A DNA stretch of 64,000 bases from NCBI GenBank assembly GCA_021234155.1, contig JAJEKV010000041.1:6693249-6757248 (forward strand), in the 5' to 3' direction. This document shows, piece after piece, positions 35,741 to 47,509 of this stretch (the stretch's first letter is position 1; every line of letters starts with the position of its first letter). Below the pieces are notes generated by a model. The model had not been told where the DNA came from. It saw only the letters and a program-made list of their open reading frames with translations, and searched no databases. The DNA comes from Isoetes taiwanensis. Taxonomy: Eukaryota; Streptophyta; Lycopodiopsida; Isoetales; Isoetaceae. A program made the translations under genes and the position numbers.

Positions 35741-37329
35741 TACGGAAGAAAGAATATTTTTTTTAGAATATTTCAGTACTTCAATTTTGGCAGTATTTTG
35801 TAGTAAATAATAAATAATGTAGCATGAAAAATGTCAAAGATACAAATTATAATCCTCATAATTTTTCTTGCTTGTCTCAGCATCATTTTTCTCTGTCATC
35901 TGCTCTTTTTGTGGTGATTTATCACGTTTTGCTTCTTCCTTGTCCTCTAGAATAATAGCTAGAGCTACTTTTTTCAGCTCTGCAAAAGTGGCATCATCGT
36001 TTAAAGAGCTTGTAAAAGAAGGTTGTATCTCTGAGGACGTCATCTTAGCATAATTACATGAAGATTTGGCCCCTAACTCTTGACATCTTCACAAAATTTA
36101 CAGCCTCTTTGTCAATGTCCACAACTACACAGTTGCGACCCTTCTTAAATGCACAAGCAATGGTAGTACCAGAGCCAGAAAAAACATCAAGCACCCAATC
36201 TCCTGGATGTGAGAACATGTCAAGGAGATGGTTGATGAGCTTTTGTGGTTTCTAATAGTGATTTACTATCCTGCCTTGTGCACTTGGGTCCTGCAGTTTC
36301 TTTAACACCGCTGGAAACTCTAAGACATTGAAAAGTTCTGGCAGGCTGCAGTGTTGGAAGTGCTCCATGGTCCTCTTCCCGTCAAAACTCCAGTACGCAA
36401 CATGGAGATACTCCACCTTGCTGAGCAACCTTGGTCCTCCACCATGATAGTTGATGTTAGCTTTGTACCTAGTTAAATATTTGAAGTGCAGTTAGCAAAA
36501 AAAAAAGAAAAAAGAAAAAAAAGAAAAGGAAACAATTTGAAAACTTGAACCAAAGAAATCTTCTTCTAGAATAAGAAATGTAAATAAAGAGGCCAGCACA
36601 AACACAAGACCAAACACAGACTAGAAAGATAAAACAAAGTAAAGAACAATTGTATTCTGAAATAAGACTTAACAAACCAGGTTTTCATATCCTGCCTGAA
36701 CAAGGGATCCGAAGTGGTTTTCAAACGTGGATTCCACCAAGCCAGCCTGCATGCTAGAATGAAACACTTTGATGCCCTCAATAAAAGTATTGAACTCCTA
36801 AAATTTAAAGGGCTGGCTTTTAGTTTAAAGCTATAGGGTAGGTCTGCTATGACCAACGTAAAGTTCTGCGGCTTTACCGTCCCGACCTACTTCGTGCAAT
36901 CGCCATGAATGATCAAAAACAGGTTATTTTGATCAAACATGCAAAATCTCTCGTAGTCGGAAAGTTCTGCATCGGCGGTTCTCCTCTCCGCTAATGACCT
37001 CTCTTCCCGTGCAGTTCTAACTAAGTGCATGAAGCCCTCAAGAAGATCTTTATTTTTCTTCCTGCTCTGTAAGAAGAAGAAATACTGCAACTTTTAACAA
37101 AATGTGGATAAAGAGAAATGGTTACAAGTAAACTTACCCAGCCCTCAAAATTTGGAGCATATTGTACAATGCGCTCATCGGAGGTGGCAACGGGGTAGAG
37201 CTCCTTGCATCTGCCCTACGTTTCCACGTTCAACTGCTCCATCAAATATATGTTATGACGTTCTTTTGGCTGCCAAAAAATAAGAACACACTGTGTTAGA
37301 AAATAAGAGAACAATTTGTGGCCAAAATT

Positions 37330-37671
37330 GTATTCTGGAATACATGCTTGCTTTCCTAGTAAAGCAAGTTGTATTCCAGAATACATAGCTGCTTTCCAAA
37401 GAAAGTAAGAGAGTTATCTTGAAAACAATTTTGCTGTTTCAAGAAGATGTATGTGTATTCCGGAATACAAATTGGAAATTCAGATTTGAAATTCTGGAAC
37501 ACAAATTTAAAATCTCATGAGTTTCTTCTGCTCGAAGACACGGATGTGTATTCCGAAATACACATTGCTGAACTACTATGTACACATTGTTGGACTACAC
37601 ATTAGTTAAGCATGTATATTCCAGAATACACATCTGTTTCCTCAAGCAGACAAAAATGTGTTCCAGAATAC
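37330..37671. repeat. Palindromes GTATTCNNGAATAC inside an intron of locus 2
   Basis: In the intron between donor GTAAGT (37,731) and acceptor near 37,273 lie GTATTCTGGAATAC (37,330-37,343), GTATTCCAGAATAC (37,371-37,384) and GTATTCCGGAATAC (37,455-37,468), plus imperfect copies at 37,548-37,561, about 37,615-37,628 and 37,660-37,671. A further copy (about 38,035-38,047) lies in the next intron and one near 39,488 in intron 1. Confidence 0.92.
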
Positions 37672-39660
37672 ACAGTTGCTACTAAGCAACTACTGTTGTC
37701 TTATCATTTGTCTTAAAGGAGAACTTACTCGTGCAATTCCTTGGACATTTCTTCAAGGATAAACTCCTTGTCGACAACCTTCTGAAGCAACCGTTCTAAT
37801 AAATCTGTGTCGGCAAAGCCTTGCATTTCCCTCCAGACGGTTATTGTCATTTCTTTTTTTTGACACGCCGGAGGTTTTCTTCTTTGCCTTTGCTCTTCAA
37901 TTTCCCGCGCTCGCACTAGTGAATATTTCGTTCTGGAGTTCCCATATCTACGCACGAAAATTGTATGTTAGCTTTGTGAACTTTTAAACACAAAACTGGA
38001 AAAAGCTAAATAAGAAAACATTAGTACAAATTCTTATTCCGGAATACAGATCATGCTTACCTCGTCGTCTCTGAAAGATAACTGAAACCAATTGTCGTGG
38101 CCAATCAGTGACTGCCTTTTGTTAGCTTTGTCATATTTTAGGCAGCATTCAATGGCGCACACCTCCTTCAAAGAGTTTGCTGGCTTCTTTAGGTCCTCAC
38201 CATATTTTTCCTTGAAGATCATATATTCTCTGTGCATAAACCTGATGTTGTCGACGAAGATCATCTTTAGTTTGTACTCGTTGTCACCATTGTGGGTGTT
38301 GGCAATGATCTTGGCTTCTTTATCGGTAAGACCACAGTAAACGGCACAGAGGACGGAGAGGTACCTGGAGTTCTTTTTTTTTTGTAAAGTTGCCTTCTTG
38401 CCTTGAAGGTGTGTTTACCTCCCAAGACATAATAAGTGTAGGTATCTACATTTTCTCTATCGTAGTCTTGGAGGTCTGTGCATTGCTCCCTGTCAACAAG
38501 AACAACAATTGGGGCAACATGAGCATTTGGATTGCTCCTTATTCTGTCCTTCAAATTCCTCAAGTGGTCTGCGTAGATCTTCCGAACCTGAAGTGGACTT
38601 TCACCAGCTTCATTTTTAGGAGGCAGCCTCATGCAAGTTACTGGCAGATATATCACCCCTTGCACGAATTTTTCTCTGTTTATTGCCTCCATTCTTTCGG
38701 AGGTTTTGTCCATTTTTTTCTCCTTTATTGCCACCCTTAGAACTTTTCTTTATCCTTTTCCTTTTCCTTTTCTTTTTTTTTTGTGCTTTCCTCGGGAACT
38801 TCCACTATGTCCAATTGCTATATTTTTCTCTTTTTTGGTTCTTTAGCAGCTATTGTGGCTCTTGGCCTGTTAAGTTTTTTGGGCTCCTCCTCTTCCACTT
38901 CCTCTGAACTTTCTTCCTCCCTGTCCTGCCCAGAAGTACTAGCAATAGGAGATCCTTCATCTTCTTCCTCATGCTCGGACTCGCTAAAAGTAAAGTCCTC
39001 GTTGTGACTGGAACAAACCTTCCGAATAATGGAAGCTAAGCTTTGTTTGTTCCTGTAGTGTGAAATATATTTGTACAAATTTTCTGGTTGCACACTGACG
39101 ATTCTAAAGAAGGCAATGTCAACCACAAGACCTTGGGAGGTCTTAAAAGAAAGCCACCCCACTTGTCCTTCTTGCCCGACAACTTCAGAAACAACTTTGA
39201 TTGTTTCGAGGTTGATGAACTCGCTACTGTCGTAGCGCTTCTGTCTGAGGCTCTTACAAACATCCAGGAATGTCAGGGTGATGTACTTTCCACCTGCACC
39301 CCTCATTCCAAACCATTGGGTTTGGAAATTTTCGTAAATTGCAGGCTCCTCAGTCTCCTGCAACTTTCCCTGTGGGTGAGGCCGTTTGACAATCTTTAGA
39401 ACTTTTTTTGGTGCCTTCTTGCTTCCTTCTTGCCTATCAAAAAAATGTTGTAAACAAGTCTGTCAAGAGTAAAAAAGAAAAAAAGGACATATTCCAGAAT
39501 AGAAATTGCTATATTGTGTGTCAAAGACTGGCAAAAAACAGAAGAAATAACTAGAAAAGAGTCGCACAAGCATGTTTTTTAAGTGCTAAACTAACTAGAA
39601 AGAGTTTGTTAAAGATTAAAAAAAGACAAACTTAAAGCCAAAATCCCTCTGAGTTTTCAA

Positions 39661-40066
39661 ATTCTTATTCCAGAATACACTTTTGCGTTTTGTCTTAAGG
39701 CAAAGTGTATTCCAGAATACAGTTTGCCTTTTGTCTTTAGGCAAAGTGTTTTGTCTTTAGGCAAAGTGTATACCGGAATACACTTTGCCTTTTGTCTTAA
39801 GACAAAGTGTATTCGGGAATACACTTTGTCTTTTGTCTTAAGACAAAGTGTATTCTGGAATACACTTTGCCTGTCTTTAGGCATAGGCAAAGTGTAATAC
39901 ACTTTGCTTAAAGACAAAATGCAAAAGTGTATTCTGGAATACATTTTTGCCTTTATTGCTAACGCAAAGTGTATTCCGGAATACACTTTGCTTTTTGTCT
40001 TAGGCAGAGTGTATTCTGGAATACACTTTGCTCTAAGACTGTGGGCAAGATTGTATTTTAGGATAC
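39661..40066. repeat. Dense palindrome array in intron 1 of locus 2
   Basis: Copies of GTATTCYRGAATAC and close variants lie at 39,707-39,720, 39,768-39,781, 39,809-39,822, 39,850-39,863, 39,929-39,942, 39,971-39,984, 40,011-40,024 and a decayed one at 40,053-40,066, with a half-site at 39,665. Arms extend symmetrically (AAAGT on the left, ACTTT on the right); 39,964-39,991 is a perfect 28-bp palindrome. Linkers such as TTTGTCTTAAGACAAA are themselves palindromic. Spacing is roughly 40 bp in the tightest part. No reading frame here is believed to be coding. Confidence 0.95.
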
Positions 40067-40169
40067 ACTTTAACCCATTATAGCGTTGCAAATGTGTATT
40101 CCGTAATGAGAAATAGGATCTAGCAATGCAAAAAACCATACACTGTACTTCACACGCTTACCTGTCCAT

Positions 40170-40447
40170 GATTTCCTCTATGCAAACCAGAATACAGCTT
40201 CTGCGAATAGAATGCAAGGCGCTCGATCTGGCGACTAAAGTGTGAAACCGGAATATGCAACTGAGGCGCTCAATTTTCTTTTTTAAAGGTAGATCATGGT
40301 CCATTCTCTTTTTCTATATGGAGTGGAATACGACTTGTCCAGACATGTTGGACTAGTGTATTCTGGAAGAGATTTTGTACACTCGACTAGCAAATGCACA
40401 ACATCAAACAGTATTCTGGAATAGCTTTTTGTCTTCTCGAATAGCAA
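40170..40447. promoter_or_regulatory. Shared upstream region between two divergent genes
   Basis: The 278 bp between the proposed ATG of the methyltransferase gene (40,169, minus) and that of the DUF7869-like gene (40,448, plus). It contains further half or partial palindrome sites (CCAGAATAC near 40,190; GTATTCTGGAA near 40,360 and 40,410) and a short direct repeat of AGCAAATGCACAACA (about 40,389 and 40,442). This suggests a bidirectional promoter with shared operator-like sites; no TATA box is assigned with confidence. Confidence 0.55.
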
Positions 40448-43400
40448 ATGCACAACAATCAAGTGAGTTACTTATATGTTCCCAATGTTTTGCAGTTGTT
40501 AAAGATGGTTAACCGCATCATGAACAAACTTCCACCACCTTTTGTTGCCTCTAGTTCCTCTAGTTCAGATGGAACACGTGGCCAGAACGGGTTTCCTCTT
40601 GACACAGATGCTTTTCCGACTCCTACCTCGATAAGATCCTTGTTGCTCCTCGAAGACACTCCGAGTCCAACAACTAGTAGACTACCACCACCTTTCCAAC
40701 CCTCTCCAAGTCCAGTAAGAAATAGGTTGCCCCCTCCTTTCATTGCCTCACTAGCTGTACGTAGCAATCATCCATCAACTTTTGTTCCATCTCCCGAAAC
40801 TACAGAGGCTCGATCTCAGCAGGTTTTTTGGAACAGACTACCCAACCATTTGTAGTTTCTCCTCCTTCAAGTAGACAAACAAGGACTGCAGCACGCTCAA
40901 AAGACTGCGGGATTCTCCACAACTTCTCGCACCACGATTTCACTACAAATGAGGATGATTTGGAGCATCTACTCCTCTTCACACAACCGTGGACATGCAA
41001 AATTCCAGTCGGCTATAAGGGAGATGTTTGAATAAACTCCTTGTGGAGAAACTGTAATGCATTTGCTGCCACAACATCTTATGGCCCATCACCTTCATTC
41101 AACACCGTGCCTCCGACTTATCCGGGTATAGCTTCACGTGGTTTGTTTTCCTCTACAATCACACCACTAAAGATAGAGGAAGTCACTCCAAGAGTAGAAC
41201 TCTCATCAAAAGATGAAGACACCAACGAGGGGCAACGAGATTACATATTCTCCAGTCAGTCCTCCAAGAAATTCAAGGTGGATTTTAGTTCGAGAGCATG
41301 CTCCTCTGTAACCTTATGGAGGAAACAAAATGAGGAGACTTCTAAGAACCAAATGCTGCTCATTGGGTTGCATCAACAGATTTAATATGGCTAAATTAGG
41401 TGCAGTTAGAGACAATTACAGTTCAATGACATTGGCAGACAGAATGCCTACTTAGCTTATCATGTAAGACCAGACCGCAATACCTTCTTGCACTATATTA
41501 ACTGTGAACAAGTCGGCCAAACATGCTTTATGGGTGTTCACCGTTTAGGATCCACCAGAATGTCTCAAATACACAAAAGACTGGATAAAAACCCAGCAGT
41601 TGATGATCACAGTGGACCAAGAAGATTTGTAACAATGCATGCTCTAGTTGTTGTGTCATGAATGGAAAAATAGGAAAACATGTGAGAAGTTTCCTAACAG
41701 CAATATGTATCATTTGACAGACAACATCACAAAAAAGGATGTCTTCCAAGAATACAAAGAGACTTGCATTCAGTCTCAGCACATCTCTTACTCACACTTC
41801 ACTAGACTGTGGAAAAGTGAATTCGGTCTTGTGAAAATTCCCAGGAGACATAGAATGTTTGTTTGCTCAAGATGTACAGAATTAAAGAGTCAAGGAGAAA
41901 CTGCAAAGATAGAGGTCGAAAGAAGTAAGTTCAATTTCTCTAATCTCTCAATTGTTTTAAAGAAATGTTTTGACCTGATTTCTTCAACAGATATTGTGCA
42001 ACAGAACCTTGCCAGATATCGTGAGCAACAAGCAACAAAGAGAAGAAAGCTTGCCAAATACAGAAAAAAAGCTCTCGAACGTCCACTGCAATATATGTCT
42101 ATTGTAATTGATGGAATGGATAAAAAAAATACAACTCTACCTCATTTTTTAAATGTTCCTAAAGATGTGCCAGAGGAATGTTTTGTTAAGGCCCACCTTG
42201 TAGGAGCTATGGTCTTCAAAGGAAGTCTAAAGTGCAAAGTATTTTTGATGTATCCAAACTTGCATGGTGACCCGAACCTCACAATTACAATTCTTAACAA
42301 GGTCCTGTACGAGCAAGAGCAATTACCACCAGTGCTCTACCCGCAACTTGACAACACTACAAGGGAGAACAAGAATCAAACACTCTTTGCTTATTGTGCC
42401 GTGCTAATGGAGCTCGGCATCTTCAGAAAAGTAAAGTTCGGATTTTTATCATGATCAAATAGACCAAATATTCAACAGACTTTCCGTGTGTCTTAGAAGG
42501 AAAAAGGTTTTTTGTCTTCCTACTTTAGTTCGAATCATTGAAGATTCTTACACTCCCATTCCAATGGTTGAGCTTCTCAAAGAGACTGCTGACTTTAGAG
42601 AGTCTATTTTCTCTCAATGTTTAGATAGAGAAAAAGCTGTGAATAAGTTGAATGATCTCACCGTCAACATCACATCAAGTTCTACTTGAAGGATGGACAA
42701 AGCTTCTTACAGGGGAAGAAGTACACCACAACTAAGGACTGGAGCCCACTAGAGGGATTGTGCTTCCTTAAATCTGTTCCAGACACTTGCTTCACAGAAC
42801 GTGCTGAGCAACTTCCTCTAAAAAATCCTAAGGAGTCCAAGTAGAAGAAAAGTACCCCAGTGACATCCTTAAAAGCCATTGAAAATGGAATTTCTTCATG
42901 CTTTAAGTATTTTTTAGGAGAAGATCAGATGTGGTGAAGAAATTTCTTTCTTCAACAAAAAATTATTATACAAAACCTAACTCTAAGACAGCTGCAAGAA
43001 CCGTTTCAATGGCCTAACATTTTCCATCAACCCCAGAACCAAACAGGTCCAAGCAATGCTACAACAACACCTGCAGTAGAACAAGAATAGGAATAATTTT
43101 TTATCGTCCACTGAGACCAAACGGAAGGAGCGCAGCAAACTTATTACTGTCCGGGTTAAAAAACTCCCGCCCCGAAGGGTTTTCGAGGGAAAAACCATGG
43201 CAGTAATAAGAATGATGTCAAATTGTACAAGTATACATCATCATGAAATAAATGTATATATACATGCCAAGTGTGTGCTCGAGGACATAGCTGATCTCGC
43301 ATGTCCATAACCTCCTGAAGATATGATCCAAGTACCTGTACGGATGCTATGCTTAATGTCACATGTAGCGCCTGGCCAGATCTAGACCTGACCAACTCAG

Positions 43401-43736
43401 CATAGCGCGTCCGAATTTGATCATATGCTGGGCAACTTTGAAGGGTATGAGATTCATCCTCAATGACTCCCATTTGGCAAAGATTGACAGAGCTCCGCCC
43501 CGCGTGGCTCACCAATCCATCCGCCTCCTCAATTGAAGATGATGTGCCTCTGTGCGAATGGAGGCAATGAGTCTGCGCCTTTTTATGGGCAAGTGGGTAC
43601 GTAGATAGCATTGCGGACCTCGTTCCAATGTGGGATTTATGTGGCGCTGGTAGTGTGCTGTCTTGACATGTTCTAGGGCACTGCCATCCCACAGCTTGCT
43701 GAGGAAGCAAGTGTCAAGATATTGCCTCAAGCTATC

Positions 43737-46700
43737 ATTAGGGCGGATTTGGGGTCTCAAAATGGCCCATATCTTGGATGCCAGAATTCCACGTCATGTT
43801 TCTCGCGACCAATGATGTTTGCGCATTTTTTTCCAAAGTCAGTATTAGTTGGCAAGTAGAAAGAGGAGCAGGCTTACTTGGCATCCACATGGCAAAATTT
43901 CATAGGACATGTGTGTGCATTCATTGCAACCACATTAATGGCCCGCATTTTTCGAAAATCGTATCGCGGACCAAAATAATGGCTACTTTTCCCGCCTACT
44001 GTGCACATGCCCACATGCACCAACCACCTTATCAAATTTTGGCACCAAGATTTCCATTGTTCACATTAGTGCCGCTACGTGCATCCTCTCCGCCTTCGCT
44101 CTTCATTTGGAATCCAAGTCTCCAATAGTGTCTGTGTTTTTTTGGGGCGAGCATAGAGTTAAGCAACAACGGCGGTGGCGATGTGGACAAGCAAACGTCG
44201 TTACATGCCATGTTTTTACTACCCAAATTTTCATTCTGAAGTTTTCCTACTTTTCAGCTCTTTCCCATTCATCGTGTTGCTCTGGCCATTCATTCTTACA
44301 ATTCAACGACCGATCGATCGGCGGTGGAAGGATATCTATCCATAGGCTCGTGGGTGAGAATGCTATCCTTAAAGAAGGGTGACTATGGAGTTACATCGCC
44401 GGAGCGAGGCGACATTCATACGCAATGAATAGGTAGAACTATAGGGTTCAAAATAAATGCTATGGATAGTATATTGCAAAAAAAAAGGGAAGGGAGGGGG
44501 GAAAGGGATTTGAAGAGGAGGATATTTGCAAATTTGCACCCTCAATAATACATGGATCACACCATGCGAAAATGCATATGCACTTTGTAAATGTGTAGTG
44601 AGATTTCGCGTCATGTGATCCTTGCTTCTTTTTTCTTCCCTCTTCTTGATTTATATTCACTCACTGAATCAAATATTTTTCTTTGGGCTATATATATCAG
44701 ATGTCGGGGATTTGAGACTAGGGAAAAGCATTACTAGCATCGTTGTTGTCTAACATATGGACATAAGAGACATGCTTTTCCAAGATATACATTCAGGGCA
44801 ATGGGCATCTAGTTTTACGTTGTAAAGTTGTGGGAGCCGAGCTTGAAAGTCGTCCCATGATCTCTTTTAAGCGAATTGTGCAAGCCTTATGAGAATGGTG
44901 TCCTTACAATGAAGAAATGTTTGATAAGACGTGCATCCATTGTTGAAAAAATGAGTTACAAAATATTTGCTCCATTAGAGGTGTTTACTAATGCCACGAC
45001 ACAAAAGCTCCAAAGACATATTGTATAAAATGTCGCTTTCATGAGCCTTTGGATCAGTTAACTCAAAGTGTCACATATGGAAACATTGTTAGGTTTGATA
45101 AAATAACATAAAAATCTTATTTAATAAAGCTTTGGTTGTTGATAAAGTGTTGGCTTATTGATTAAGTGTTTGTATTTTGCTTTGGGACCCTCTTTGAAAA
45201 AGTTTAGTTCATAAAACATAATATAACTTGGAATGATACATATTTTATATGCAAATGGGAGACTATTGATGAGGGACTTGGTGTTATTATCTATTGACAA
45301 CAAACAAGAAAGTGGATCACACCATGCAATTTAGTATATTCCAACCTTTTAGCTTATACAAAATTGCTTTTGGTGTGATCTTTTGGAAAAAGATGACTTC
45401 CTATAGTAAAATTACTTTGATTATCTTTTAATAAAAGAAATATATATGTGTCTTATTTGAAGTTAAGTGTGGATATGTGACGTGCTCATTTATTGATAAA
45501 GTGTTTGCTTTTTGAAAAGGGCTAATAACTTTATGTACTACTAGAGTTGGTAAAGTATTTTAGATACAAATAGGATGCTTGATGTGATCCTTCTTAAAAA
45601 AAGATATGCTCTTTGAAAAGGACTAATAACTTTATGCACTTGGGGTGGTAAAGCATTAAATGAGAAAGGGTACTTGTGTTTAATTTTAATTTGACAACAA
45701 ATAAGAAAGTGGATCACACCATGCGAATTTAGCTTGGTGTGATCCATCTTGAAGAAAAAAAATAGCTTTCAAGTAAAAGGAAAGAAAGAAATATCTTATT
45801 TAAAGTGTAAAGTGTTAGTATATAAAGTGTTGGTTTATTAAAATACTATTTGTTTACGCTAAGTTGTAAGTTCAATATTTGTGTTTCTATTTACTTTTTT
45901 ACGCAAGGATCACACCAGGCGAATTTCTTATATGCAATTACTTCTGCGCATGAAGATTTCGCATCATATGATCCTCTTTAAACAAGGATGGCTTTGACCT
46001 TCAATGTTCATAAATTTTATGAATGTTTGCATATAAGAATGTCACATATCATATTTTCTTAAAAAATGGTCATCAAATGGATAACTAGTCAAAGAGTTCT
46101 TCTTAAAGAGTTTCAAGACTCATTTTTGCTATAATTTAAATAGCAATAGATTTTTAAAGGAATCTATTGTTAAAAGTAGTCAAAGACTTCTTGTATTAGC
46201 GGTATCTAAACACAAACACCATAACCTTTGTACTTCAAGAATGTATAAACCCTTCACATTGCAAAGTATAATGTCATTTATTAGCATATTCACGGACATT
46301 TCCCCTTCTTTATCGGAAGCAGCTCATCTCAAGGAACTGTATTCGATTCCGAATGCCTTCATCCTCTCTCAATCTCTCACAATATCCTAGGAGGCCAGAG
46401 TTACCGTCACCACAAAATCGGACTAAACTTGAAACATCCTGAAATGACGGTTTCTTGCCACTCAACGGATCCAATGGATATAAAGCTGTCATCATCCGCC
46501 CAGATATCGACACTTTTGAGCACGCAAGACACAACACAACACGCCGAGGTCTAAGTTCTTATTTTTAGACCTCCTTTTTGCGATTGAAGACCGGAGCATA
46601 TTCGTGAGTCGGTTGGATCCTTATCCACACATCATTTGGAGCTTCCATATCATGTGGATCGCGCCTGGCCGAAATGAAGGTGTACAATTTGTATGCCCCA

Positions 46701-47505
46701 AAGACAATTAAGCGCCGTGTGAGCCTAACGTCCGCATTTCTAACCTCGTTTTGAAATTTGCAACGTGCATATGGAAATCGAAAAGTCCATTCTCCTACAA
46801 TCCATGCTTTTATACATTAAGCAAATTCAAATTTCGAATTGTAGGGGGCGGGAAGCCCAGATTGGGATGAAGTAAAGATCCCTTAATCTTTGGGTTCACA
46901 TGGACGAATCTATGGGGTTGGCTTAAAACCCTCACCAACTTGGGCTGAGGCAAAAAATTCAGCCCGTTTTGGAAAATCAGCCCTTGCAAGATCCAACTTA
47001 TGCGTAGCTGATGCAACATTGAATTTTTAATCGCTCGACTCCGCTTAACTTCGCCAGAGGGCCTAAACTTCTCCATGTGAACCACCCATAAAGCGCAAAT
47101 TGCAGCTCTCGAAATAAAGTCGATACAAAGCTTCAACCTACACATTCAAATTTTGAAATGTGGAAGGCGGAAGCTTGTATGGCCATGGCCTCTAAATGAA
47201 AATAAGCGCAAGAATCGGTGACCGCACGCTTGGTATCCGACAAACCAAGAGACACCGCCATGAGTTGCCGGTATGCTATAATGCAAGTGGCTTTTTAGAA
47301 GCCACATGTTGCATCACCCCGTCGACAACCAACGTAATTAAATACATATGGCGCCATGAATGCTAATCCCCTTATTCCGGAGAATATTCCAAGTAAATCT
47401 GTAATGATGAGATTTTGGTATCCTAGGTGGCATGGGAAAAAAGGAGCGGAAATATGACGTGGAATGGCTGATAGGAGGCCATTTTGAGACCCCAAATCCG
47501 CCCTA
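43737..47505. mobile_element. Long-TIR (MULE-like) non-autonomous DNA element inside the LINE
   Basis: The left end (from 43,737) and the reverse complement of the right end (from 47,505) both read ATTAGGGCGGATTTGGGG then TCTCAAAATGGCC, and remain alignable through TTCCACGTCAT and more weakly to about 150 bp inward. LINE coding sequence lies on both sides in the same orientation. I could not find a clean target duplication. No transposase-like reading frame was recognised in the 3.7-kb interior. Long TIRs suggest the Mutator group but this is tentative. Confidence 0.7.
44554..45974. repeat. Four hairpin units bounded by GGATCACACC
   Basis: Inside the TIR element, four inverted-repeat units start GGATCACACCATGCGAA or a close variant and close with the complementary TTCGC..TGTGATCC-type arm: 44,554-44,622, 45,314-45,380, 45,711-45,745 and 45,907-45,974. 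An unpaired half-site GATGTGATCC lies at 45,581. Two of the units share upstream sequence TTGACAACAAAYAAGAAAGT, so they sit in a larger diverged repeat. Confidence 0.8.
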
Positions 47506-47509
47506 ATGG

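Larger units (their letters stand above)
35834..40169 (-). pseudogene. Locus 2: ParB-like domain / beta-class DNA methyltransferase gene, spliced, with stops
   Basis: Proposed exon 1 is ATGGACAG (40,169-40,162) with donor GTAAGC; intron 1 (40,161-39,434) ends ATAG and joins in phase to 39,433. The protein has an N-terminal domain (39,360-39,000), an acidic linker (about 38,990-38,880), a ParB-like domain (38,700-38,340) with YYVLGGKHTFKARRQL matching GGxHR, a following LTDKEA helical segment, and a middle domain (37,955-37,735) similar to locus 1. The methyltransferase has motif IV as VIADLPYSF (near 36,855) and motif I as VLDVFSGSGTT (near 36,205), followed by VVVDIDKEAV. The IV-before-I order with KPxxL ahead of motif I is that of beta-class N4-cytosine/N6-adenine enzymes. 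A charged C-terminus ends at 35,834. Breaks: in-frame TAGs near 37,225, 36,880, 36,255 and 38,820, a frameshift near 36,800, another at an A-run near 38,770 and one near 38,370. Confidence 0.75.

Noticed and set aside
39661-40066. CRISPR-like array
   Set aside because: Repeats are palindromic with short, themselves repetitive linkers; there are no unique spacers and no cas genes, and the context is a plant nuclear genome.
39657-40139. 160-codon minus-strand open frame through the palindrome array
   Set aside because: It is a by-product of the repeated GTATTC...GAATAC words, which are stop-free in that frame; it lies in the proposed intron 1.
2397-40169. Bacterial or phage contamination as the source of the ParB-methyltransferase genes
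   Set aside because: Both loci contain short GT-AG introns (for example 3568-3631 and 39,434-40,161), are interrupted by plant-type retroelements with exact target duplications, and have codon and base composition like the flanks.
46810-47145. 111-codon minus-strand frame as a transposase
   Set aside because: No transposase motif, low similarity to any family I can recognise, and it lies in the interior of a non-autonomous TIR element.
43737-47505. Clear target-site duplication for the long-TIR element
   Set aside because: Flanks GCTATC and GCGATC are only partly alike and not immediately adjacent to the TIR ends, so no duplication is claimed.
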